A program made the position numbers and the translations under genes. The notes under the pieces were generated by a model. It worked only from the letters and a program-made list of their open reading frames with translations. It was not told where the DNA came from and made no database searches. Below are positions 1 to 4,673 of a stretch of DNA of 5,168 bases, piece by piece. Location of the stretch: assembly GCA_003644335.1 (NCBI GenBank), contig QNCB01000123.1:1-5168 (forward strand), given 5' to 3'. How positions within the stretch are numbered: the stretch's first letter is position 1; each line of letters opens with the position of its first letter. The DNA comes from Planctomycetota bacterium. Lineage in GTDB: Bacteria > Planctomycetota > Phycisphaerae > SM23-33.

Positions 1-915
1 AAGCAGCGGGACTGCCAAGCTCTGACGGACGTCGCCCAGGCGGTGGGCATGGTGGACGCAGCTATTATCGCTACGCCCACGACGACGCACCTTATCGCAG
101 CTAGGCCTTTCATCGAGGCTGGTAAGCCCGTGCTCATCGAGAAGCCTTTCACCGACGACCCCGAGGCCGGCCAAGCTCTTATCGACCTGGCGGAGAAACT
201 CGGCACGAGCGTGCAGGTCGGTCATACCGAGCGGTTCAACTCAGCCAGCCTGGCTATGCGAAAATACGACATCCACCCGAAATTCATCGAAGCCCACCGC
301 ATCAGCCCATACACGTTTCGCTCAGCTGACGTGGGCGTCGTGCTGGATATGATGATCCACGATATCGACCTGGTCGGCATGCTCGTGGGCAGCGAGGTCG
401 TCGATATCCAGGCCGTCGGCGTGAACGTGATAGGCCAAAGCGAAGATATCTGCAACGCCCGTCTGCAATATGCCAATGGTTGCGTCGTGAACCTCACCGC
501 CAGCAGGCTTGCGATCAAAACCGAACGCAAGATGCGAATTTTCTCCGAGCAGGCCTACCTTTCAGTGGACTATGGCAAGAATTGCGGCGTCGTTATCACG
601 AAGGAAAAAAACCTCGACATGATACAGATGGCCCGGGAGATGAACGTCGATGATATCGCTGAGCTAGCTCAGTCGGTGGACTTCAAAGACCTGATTACGG
701 TCGAGGAAATCGTTCCAGACGCCTCTGCGGACCCGCTGACCAGACAGGCAGAAGCCTTCGGGCGAACCGTCATGGAAGGCGTGCCGCCAATTTGCTCAGC
801 CAGCGACGGGCTTGTAGCGGTGCGAATAGCCAGCGACATTGTCCGCGGCGTGCAAGGCCATCGCTGGGACGGCAAGGAGTCGCCCCGGGCTGGGCTGGAT
901 ATTATCCGGAAATGA
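1..915 (+). CDS. Gfo/Idh/MocA-family oxidoreductase, 5'-truncated by window edge (GnnA-like?)
   Basis: NAD(P)-dependent sugar or sugar-nucleotide dehydrogenase. The reading frame is open from base 1, so the first roughly 50-70 residues, including the Rossmann glycine motif, lie outside the window; the GTG at 43 is internal. Visible family marks are the end of the nucleotide-binding fold (VDAAIIATPTTTH, from about 49), the EKP signature (139-147), a VQVGHTERFN segment (about 214-243), and a D-M-M-I-H-D-I-D stretch (346-369) where the family carries its catalytic His and Asp. The beta-sheet C-terminal domain and the helical tail ending in DIIRK follow, so the 3' end looks intact. The pattern EAHR(I/L)SPYTFRS followed by DVGVVLDMMIHDID is, as I recall it, typical of the subgroup encoded beside lpxA, which includes GnnA (UDP-GlcNAc 3-dehydrogenase used for 3-amino lipid A). 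The exact substrate is inferred and uncertain; the family call is firm. Confidence 0.93.
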   Translation, partial: KQRDCQALTDVAQAVGMVDAAIIATPTTTHLIAARPFIEAGKPVLIEKPFTDDPEAGQALIDLAEKLGTSVQVGHTERFNSASLAMRKYDIHPKFIEAHRISPYTFRSADVGVVLDMMIHDIDLVGMLVGSEVVDIQAVGVNVIGQSEDICNARLQYANGCVVNLTASRLAIKTERKMRIFSEQAYLSVDYGKNCGVVITKEKNLDMIQMAREMNVDDIAELAQSVDFKDLITVEEIVPDASADPLTRQAEAFGRTVMEGVPPICSASDGLVAVRIASDIVRGVQGHRWDGKESPRAGLDIIRK

Positions 916-918
916 TTG

Positions 919-965
919 AAAAAAAGGCTTGTGAAAAAAAACATTTTTTTGCAAAAAAAGGCTTG
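919..965 (+). repeat. Two direct copies of a 13-nt A-tract repeat
   Basis: AAAAAAAGGCTTG occurs at 919-931 and again at 953-965, start to start 34 bp, a little over three helical turns. Between the copies are another A run (934-941) and a T run (944-950). Bases 944-959 form a perfect 16-bp palindrome, TTTTTTTGCAAAAAAA. The repeat begins directly after the upstream stop codon, and its second copy runs into the -35 box of the predicted promoter. It could be curved promoter DNA or a paired protein-binding site; the repeat itself is plain in the sequence, its role is inferred. Confidence 0.7.
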
Positions 966-991
966 CAAGTTACCGGTTGGCACGCTATAAA
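934..991 (+). promoter_or_regulatory. Sigma70-type promoter with UP-element-like A/T tracts (P1)
   Basis: TTGCAA (963-968) and TATAAA (986-991) are separated by exactly 17 bp, giving 4/6 and 5/6 matches to the consensus boxes; the start point would be near 998-1000. The A8, T7 and A7 tracts at 934-959 sit about 39-64 bases upstream of that start. This is where the alpha subunit of RNA polymerase binds, and their A-rich, T-rich, A-rich order resembles the UP-element consensus of strong promoters such as those of rRNA operons. Spacing and position make this the best promoter in the window, but it is read by eye and no transcript is known. Confidence 0.62.
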
Positions 992-997
992 TAGTGT

Positions 998-1075
998 AGG
1001 CTCCTCGGTCATGAAAGGTACAACTATCAGGGCCGAGTTTTCGGCGATGGGCTCCCCTCCCCCGTCGCCGTTTTT
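998..1075 (+). ncRNA. Candidate small RNA (or attenuated leader), about 78 nt
   Basis: Between the predicted start of P1 and an intrinsic terminator lies a compact RNA with two hairpins and no convincing reading frame. Hairpin 1 pairs 1004-1010 (CTCGGTC) with 1031-1037 (GGCCGAG), seven pairs including one G-U, around a 20-nt purine-rich loop. Hairpin 2 is the terminator (1042-1070) followed by five T. The terminator loop CTCCCCTCC contains CCUCC, the anti-Shine-Dalgarno core, and GCTCCT at 1000-1005 is the exact complement of AGGAGC at the ribosome binding site of the next gene (1194-1199). I do not recognise it as tRNA, SRP RNA, 6S, tmRNA or a known riboswitch. The alternative is that it is the terminated leader of the downstream membrane-protein gene. 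Architecture is visible; function is unknown. Confidence 0.5.
1042..1075 (+). terminator. Rho-independent terminator
   Basis: CGGCGATGGG (1042-1051) pairs with CCCGTCGCCG (1061-1070) in ten consecutive pairs, nine Watson-Crick and one U-G, around a 9-nt C-rich loop, and is followed at once by TTTTT (1071-1075). The form is textbook. It would end transcripts from P1 after about 78 nt and would also stop read-through from the oxidoreductase gene, insulating the gene at 1209. Confidence 0.8.
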
Positions 1076-1096
1076 ATGCGCTGACGGGGGGGGCGG
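1052..1096 (+). promoter_or_regulatory. Possible antiterminator pairing with a G8 tract
   Basis: CGGGGGGGG at 1085-1093 can pair with CCCTCCCCCG at about 1056-1064, nine pairs including one G-U. That pairing would use up the loop and right arm of the terminator hairpin (1042-1070), so the two structures exclude each other. Because the G tract is transcribed after the terminator, it could act only if polymerase has already passed or paused there. The pairing is visible, but a regulatory role is speculative; the complementary C and G runs may be chance in low-complexity sequence. Confidence 0.25.
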
Positions 1097-1134
1097 TCAG
1101 TTAACCAGTCGACCAGTTTTTTAACGCATTTCTG

Positions 1135-1163
1135 TTGAATTGGCTGACGTTCTATGGCATACT
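1135..1163 (+). promoter_or_regulatory. Sigma70-type promoter for the membrane/BRCT gene (P2)
   Basis: TTGAAT (1135-1140) and CATACT (1158-1163) are 17 bp apart, each 4/6 to consensus, placing a start near 1170. That leaves a leader of about 40 nt before the ATG at 1209. The site lies downstream of the terminator at 1042-1075, so it would let the next gene be transcribed separately from the upstream RNA. It is weaker than P1 and identified by eye only. Confidence 0.42.
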
Positions 1164-1193
1164 GCCTTGTCGCTTATGGAAAAACTATATCAT

Positions 1194-1198
1194 AGGAG
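1194..1198 (+). promoter_or_regulatory. Ribosome binding site fixing the start at 1209
   Basis: AGGAG lies 10 nt before ATG 1209. It favours that codon over the in-frame TTG at 1140 and ATG at 1176, neither of which has a comparable purine run in front. It also puts the membrane segment at residues 11-35, the usual place for an N-terminal anchor. Confidence 0.7.
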
Positions 1199-1208
1199 CA
1201 TTGGACAA

Positions 1209-2528
1209 ATGGCCCGTCAAGTACCCCAACGCAATAAACTCCAACTTATTCTGCTGGTTACCTTTGCCATTCTCTTCGTCATCGCTGCGATTCTGGCGAT
1301 ACTTGGGCTGGTAAACTACGACCAGGCCAATCGGCAAAACCAGGAACTGACCACCCGCCTGGACGACCTCCAGCGCGACAACGCCAAGCTCCAGAGCGAC
1401 ACGGACGAGCTGGTAATGCTCATCACGGGCAAGGCTGGCACGGTCGCCGGGGCCAAGGCTGCTGCCAAGACAGCCTATCTCAACACCGACGAAGCTGGCG
1501 GGCTGGCGATGGAACTTGTTACCCTGGCCCAGGCCGAGAGGGACAAAGTCGAACTTATCGCCAAGCTCAACACGCGCATCGCGGAGCAACAACAGCAACT
1601 TGAACTGCAAAAGAAGCTCCAGGCTGAGCTTGCCCAGGCCCGCGAGAAAGACCTCAAAATTTTCCAGGAGAAGGAAGCCAAGCTAAATGCCGCACTCGTC
1701 GAAGAGCAGAAAAAACGAGGCGAGGTTTTCACCCAGGCCAAGGGCAATGTCGTCCGAACGCGCAAAAGCCTTCAGCGGACGATTCGGGCGCAAACCAGAC
1801 GTATCGAGAAACTCACCGAAGACAACCAAGCCAAGACCAACGAGATAACCAAGCTCCGGAACCAGATAGACAAGCTCACCCGCACATCCCGCTCCGGCGC
1901 GGAAGTTACGCTCGTTCCGGGCGGCAGAATCCGCAAGCTCGTGCGGGCTGACGGGATATGCTACCTCGACAAGGGCACAGCTGACGGCGTTCAGCGAGGG
2001 ATGACCTTCGCTGTTTACCCGGCCCAGGCTAGCGGTACTATCGACGCCAAGTCCAAGGGTTCGATCCGCGTCTCGCGCCCGATGGCTGACATCAGCGAAT
2101 GCGTTATTGTGGATGACGACCCAGCCAATCCGATAGTCCAGGGCGATATTATCTCCAACATCGCCCACCAGGCTTCGCGAGTGCGGGTGTTTGTCGTAGC
2201 TGGGGTTTTCGACCTCCACGCTACGGGCCAGGCTACCAGCCGAGACGCGGAAGAAGTCAAAAATGTCATCCGCCAGGCTGGGGGCAAGGTCGCGCCGAAA
2301 ATCACCGTGCAGACCGACTATGTAGTTCTGGGTGTCGAGCCTGCCAAGCCAATCGCCCCAGCGGACGACGCACTCGAGGCTACCCGCAAAGCTTATCAGC
2401 GACAGCTGAAACAGTATAACGACTATGTCGCACTGAAAACCCAGGCCAAGACCATGGGCATTCCGATCCTCAACACTAATCGCTTTATCGAGCTGACAGG
2501 CTACAAGCCTGACCCCCAGGCAAACTAA
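1209..2528 (+). CDS. Membrane-anchored coiled-coil protein with C-terminal BRCT-like domain
   Basis: 439 residues from ATG 1209; I do not recognise a named family. A short basic N-terminus (R3, R8, K10) is followed by one hydrophobic span at about 11-35. Long charged heptad-like helices follow at about 36-72 and 103-228, with a Gly/Ala-rich break between them. Residues 230-322 form a beta-rich segment (DGICYLDKGTADGVQRGMTF, then KGSIRV and a late QGDIIS) resembling the small barrel found in FlgT C-terminal-type domains; that likeness is tentative. Residues 323-432 read as a BRCT fold: strand RVFVVAG, helix RDAEEVKNVIRQAGGKV with the paired glycines (358-359), strand TDYVVLG (369-375), an insertion of about 30 residues, then AKTMGIPILNTNRFIEL. 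This matches the order and spacing of the BRCT domain of NAD-dependent DNA ligase. By the positive-inside rule the C-terminus would be periplasmic, odd for BRCT; topology is unresolved. It may lead an operon with the next two genes. Function unknown; perhaps an envelope or division scaffold. Confidence 0.85.
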   Translation: MARQVPQRNKLQLILLVTFAILFVIAAILAILGLVNYDQANRQNQELTTRLDDLQRDNAKLQSDTDELVMLITGKAGTVAGAKAAAKTAYLNTDEAGGLAMELVTLAQAERDKVELIAKLNTRIAEQQQQLELQKKLQAELAQAREKDLKIFQEKEAKLNAALVEEQKKRGEVFTQAKGNVVRTRKSLQRTIRAQTRRIEKLTEDNQAKTNEITKLRNQIDKLTRTSRSGAEVTLVPGGRIRKLVRADGICYLDKGTADGVQRGMTFAVYPAQASGTIDAKSKGSIRVSRPMADISECVIVDDDPANPIVQGDIISNIAHQASRVRVFVVAGVFDLHATGQATSRDAEEVKNVIRQAGGKVAPKITVQTDYVVLGVEPAKPIAPADDALEATRKAYQRQLKQYNDYVALKTQAKTMGIPILNTNRFIELTGYKPDPQAN

Positions 2529-2542
2529 ACCACTGCACTGCT

Positions 2543-2558
2543 ACCCCGACGGCGGGGT
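2543..2558 (+). other. GC-rich intergenic hairpin
   Basis: ACCCCG (2543-2548) pairs with CGGGGT (2553-2558) around an ACGG loop, 15 bp after the upstream stop. No T run follows, so it is not a standard intrinsic terminator. It could protect the 3' end of the upstream message within an operon or cause a pause. Structure visible, role unknown. Confidence 0.4.
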
Positions 2559-2579
2559 GTATACGCAAAGCAACCAGAC

Positions 2580-2592
2580 CAGAACCGTTCTG
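2580..2592 (+). promoter_or_regulatory. 13-bp perfect inverted repeat just upstream of the aminotransferase
   Basis: CAGAAC, one C, then GTTCTG: a perfect 6-1-6 palindrome ending 17 bp before ATG 2610. It is the size of a small dimer operator and would lie in the leader of the aminotransferase. The central GAAC/GTTC recalls half-sites of Gram-positive LexA boxes, but the one-base spacer does not fit that family. A chance palindrome is possible. Confidence 0.3.
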
Positions 2593-2609
2593 ACCGAGAG
2601 CAAAATCCC

Positions 2610-3797
2610 ATGAAACTTTCACAACGAATCCAACAGGTGTCAGCCAGTCCAACCATCGCGATAACAGGCAAAGCCAAAGCTATGCAAGCCGAGGGCATAG
2701 ACGTGGTGAGTTTCGGAGCCGGCGAGCCTGACTTCGACACGCCGCAGTTTATAAAGGACGCCGCTGCTGAGGCACTCCAGGCTGGGGACACCAAGTACAC
2801 CCCGCGATCAGCTGTCGCCCTGAAAAAAGCCATCGCAGCCAAGCTCACCGGCGAGAACAATATCCCGACCGAACCCGGCGAGGTAATCGTAACCTTCGGC
2901 GGTAAGCACGCACTCTACGAAGCGTTCCAGGTTCTGTTGGACCCGGGCGACGAGGTGCTTATCCCCGCGCCATATTGGGTGAGCTACCCCGAGCAAGTGA
3001 AACTCGCTGGCGGGGTGCCCGTGATTCTGGAAACCACGCCGGAGGATGGCTTCAAAATCAAGCCAAGCCAAATAACCCAAGCTGCGAAAAACGGCGCGAA
3101 AATCCTCGTTCTGAACTCGCCCGGCAACCCCACTGGCGTGATGTACACCCCCGCTGAACTCCAAGCTATCGCAGAGGCTGTGTTGAAAACCGAGCTGATA
3201 GTTTTCGCGGACGAAATCTACGAAAAACTCATCTACGACGACAAGAAGTTCGTCTCGTTCGCGTCGCTGGACGCGAGGCTCCCCGCCCGAACCCTGACTT
3301 TCAATGGCCTGGCCAAGACATTTTCCATGACGGGCTGGCGACTGGGCTGGGTGGCAGGCCCGAAAGACGTCATCGGCGCGATGGGCAGGCTACTAAGCCA
3401 TGAGACGACCAACCCGGTGAGTTTTGCCCAGGCCGGTGCCCTGGCGGCTTACACCTATCCGGGCGCAGCTGGCGTGGTCGAGGATATGCGAAAAGAGTTC
3501 GCCGCCCGCCGCGGCCACATGTTGGAACGTCTGCGAGCCTTGCCGCAGGTTAGCTGCATCGAGCCTGACGGTGCGTTTTACTGCTTCCCGGACATCAGCG
3601 CCCACTTTGGCAGAACGCTTGGCGGCGTGGAAGTAACAGACTCGCTAAGTTTTGCCGCCGCTGCCCTGCAAAGCGCCAAGGTCGCCCTCGTCCCGGGCAT
3701 AGCCTTCGGCGAAGACCGCTGCGTCCGCCTGAGCTTCGCAACCAACATGAAAAATATAGACAAAGGCCTGGACCGCCTGGCCGAGCTGCTGACATAA
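2610..3797 (+). CDS. Class I PLP-dependent aminotransferase (aspartate/prephenate type)
   Basis: 395 residues, the usual full length for subgroup I-gamma aminotransferases. It moves the amino group between aspartate (possibly also prephenate or other acids) and 2-oxoglutarate in the cytoplasm, using pyridoxal phosphate. Visible marks: SASPTIAITGKAKAM near the N-terminus, GAGEPDFDTP (36-45), GGKHALYEAF (97-106) whose Lys99 matches the lysine that recognises acidic side chains in the Thermus enzyme, PYWVSYP (121-127) with the ring-stacking Trp, SPGNPTG (170-176), ADEIYEKLIYD (200-210) with Asp201 and Tyr204, the PLP Schiff-base lysine Lys236 in LAKTFSMTGWR, Arg244 for the phosphate, and Arg373 in VRLSFA for the substrate carboxylate. 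No key residue is missing. The ribosome binding site is weak (GAGAG, about 9 nt upstream). The gap to the upstream gene is 81 bp and to yggS 84 bp, consistent with co-transcription. An aspC/aspB-like name would fit, but substrate preference cannot be fixed here. Confidence 0.95.
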   Translation: MKLSQRIQQVSASPTIAITGKAKAMQAEGIDVVSFGAGEPDFDTPQFIKDAAAEALQAGDTKYTPRSAVALKKAIAAKLTGENNIPTEPGEVIVTFGGKHALYEAFQVLLDPGDEVLIPAPYWVSYPEQVKLAGGVPVILETTPEDGFKIKPSQITQAAKNGAKILVLNSPGNPTGVMYTPAELQAIAEAVLKTELIVFADEIYEKLIYDDKKFVSFASLDARLPARTLTFNGLAKTFSMTGWRLGWVAGPKDVIGAMGRLLSHETTNPVSFAQAGALAAYTYPGAAGVVEDMRKEFAARRGHMLERLRALPQVSCIEPDGAFYCFPDISAHFGRTLGGVEVTDSLSFAAAALQSAKVALVPGIAFGEDRCVRLSFATNMKNIDKGLDRLAELLT

Positions 3798-3813
3798 TCG
3801 CAGAAGTCGCGGA

Positions 3814-3859
3814 GGGTGGGTGGTTTCCGAGGAACGAGGGGTTCACCCAGGCAGAAACC
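3814..3859 (+). other. Imperfect intergenic fold-back before yggS
   Basis: In the 84-bp gap, GGTG/CACC-type arms (GGGTG at 3814 or 3818; CACCC at 3844-3848), an inner GAAC (3832-3835)/GTTC (3841-3844) pair, and GTTTC (3823-3827)/GAAAC (3854-3858) offer several competing weak stems. No T run follows, so there is no intrinsic terminator between the aminotransferase and yggS. It may be just purine-rich spacer sequence. Confidence 0.2.
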
Positions 3860-3871
3860 GTAGGCCCGGCA

Positions 3872-3881
3872 AGGGCGGGAG
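3872..3881 (+). promoter_or_regulatory. Purine-rich ribosome binding site with ambiguous start for yggS
   Basis: The run AGGGCGGGAG abuts ATG 3882. If AGGG (3872-3875) is used, ATG 3882 has a 6-nt gap. If GGGAG (3877-3881) is used, the in-frame TTG at 3891 has a 9-nt gap, while the ATG would have none. The two starts differ by only three residues and both leave the family core complete. Confidence 0.5.
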
Positions 3882-4616
3882 ATGTATACTTTGGCTGTAA
3901 CGCGAAACAGAATCGAAAAAAATCTCAAGCTAATCCGTCAGGATATCGTCGCAGTTGCCCAGCGAGTTGGTCGCGACCCGGCTGAGGTGTCCATTGTCGC
4001 GGTAACCAAAGCTGTCGATGTCGATACCATTAAGAATGTGCTCGACGCTGGGCTGTTGGACCTGGGTGAAAACCGCGTGGGGCAACTCACCAGCCGAGTT
4101 GAGGATATTGACGCCTATGTCAAACGCCGGCGGAATCCGCTGCCAGGTCCGGTGCGATGGCACATGATAGGCCATCTCCAACGAAACAAGGTCAGGCCGA
4201 CCCTGGCCTGTGGCGCGACGATCCACTCGGTCGACTCGCTCCGCCTGGCTGAGGAGATAAGCCAACGCGCTCGCAAGGCCAAGCTGACCGTCGATATCAT
4301 GCTGCAGGTAAATTGCTCGCAGGAACAGCAGAAGCATGGCATAGCGGTCGGAGCTGGTGGCCACTTAGCTGAGATGATAGCAGCCATGCCGAACCTTCGC
4401 TTGATTGGCCTGATGACAATGGGGCCGACGGGCGCCGACCCGCAAGAGTCCCGCAACAGTTTTTCCAGGCTGAAGTTTATCTTCGATGAAATCAAAAAAG
4501 CCAAAATAGGCGGGCGAGCGTTTCGGCACCTCTCGATGGGCATGAGCGGCGACTATACCATAGCTGTCGAACAAGGCGCCACAATCCTAAGAATAGGCTC
4601 AGCCCTGTTCGCATAG
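3882..4616 (+). CDS. yggS: YggS/PLPBP-family pyridoxal-phosphate homeostasis protein
   Basis: 244 residues, close to the family's usual 225-250. A single-domain, alanine-racemase-fold (TIM barrel) protein that binds pyridoxal phosphate without known catalysis and keeps free PLP and amino/keto-acid pools balanced. Family marks in order: IEKNLKLIRQDI near the N-terminus, the PLP lysine Lys43 in VAVTKAV, LGENRVGQ (61-68), WHMIGHLQRNK (93-103), HSVDSLRLAEEI (115-126), LQVNCSQEQQKHGI (141-154), LIGLMTMGP (174-182), and LSMGMSGDYTIAVEQGATILRIGSALF (217-243), which supplies the phosphate-binding loop. The usual serine of VSK is Thr42, a mild change. It follows a PLP-dependent aminotransferase by 84 bp on the same strand, so the two may be made together. 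It is convergent with galE. The start may instead be TTG 3891. I am confident of the family. Confidence 0.95.
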   Translation: MYTLAVTRNRIEKNLKLIRQDIVAVAQRVGRDPAEVSIVAVTKAVDVDTIKNVLDAGLLDLGENRVGQLTSRVEDIDAYVKRRRNPLPGPVRWHMIGHLQRNKVRPTLACGATIHSVDSLRLAEEISQRARKAKLTVDIMLQVNCSQEQQKHGIAVGAGGHLAEMIAAMPNLRLIGLMTMGPTGADPQESRNSFSRLKFIFDEIKKAKIGGRAFRHLSMGMSGDYTIAVEQGATILRIGSALFA

Positions 4617-4666
4617 TAGCATGGACGCCCATGCCACGAAAACACAGCCGAGGGCGGCTGTGCTAC
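4616..4666 (+). repeat. REP/BIME-like pair of GTAG-headed inverted hairpins
   Basis: GTAG (4616-4619) overlaps the yggS stop and is followed by hairpin CATGG/CCATG (4620-4624 with 4629-4633, loop ACGC). A short linker, then hairpin CACAGCCG/CGGCTGTG (4643-4650 with 4655-4662, loop AGGG), ends in CTAC (4663-4666), which is GTAG on the minus strand. Two different hairpins are thus placed head-out, each preceded 5' by GTAG. This is the layout of bacterial interspersed mosaic elements built from REP sequences, where GTAG plus a hairpin is recognised by a RAYT transposase. No RAYT gene lies in the window, and copy number elsewhere is unknown. Confidence 0.45.
4639..4662 (-). terminator. Likely intrinsic terminator of galE
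   Basis: Read on the minus strand, CACAGCCG, loop CCCT, CGGCTGTG is followed by TTTT (plus-strand AAAA at 4639-4642). The stem is eight perfect pairs and begins 11 bases after the galE stop. The T run is short, so termination may be partial. On the plus strand no T run follows, so it is not a good terminator for yggS. Confidence 0.55.
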
Positions 4667-4673
4667 ATGCCTA

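Noticed and set aside
1042..1070. GGCGATGGG as the start of a fluoride riboswitch
   Set aside because: The resemblance is limited to a few bases. The required pseudoknot and following conserved segments are absent, the hairpin is fully explained as a terminator, and the downstream gene is not a fluoride exporter.
1095..1122. Second intrinsic terminator before the T6 run at 1117-1122
   Set aside because: Only a four-pair stem (GGTC/GACC) with a 12-nt loop is available, too weak for a terminator.
792..1124. 110-codon open frame crossing the oxidoreductase end and the regulatory gap
   Set aside because: It overlaps the conserved C-terminus of the oxidoreductase in another frame, then runs through A tracts, the promoter and the terminator. 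The product is low-complexity and matches no family I know.
1011..1124. Possible leader peptide from ATG 1011 within the P1 transcript
   Set aside because: No ribosome binding site precedes the ATG, which sits at a hairpin edge. The frame continues past the terminator and has no run of a single regulatory amino acid.
1140..1208. N-terminal extension of the membrane/BRCT protein from TTG 1140
   Set aside because: No ribosome binding site precedes the TTG, it overlaps the predicted P2 promoter, and AGGAG supports ATG 1209.
2059..2068. GGTTCGATCC, like a tRNA T-loop
   Set aside because: It lies within the conserved frame of the membrane protein, and no acceptor, D or anticodon arm surrounds it.
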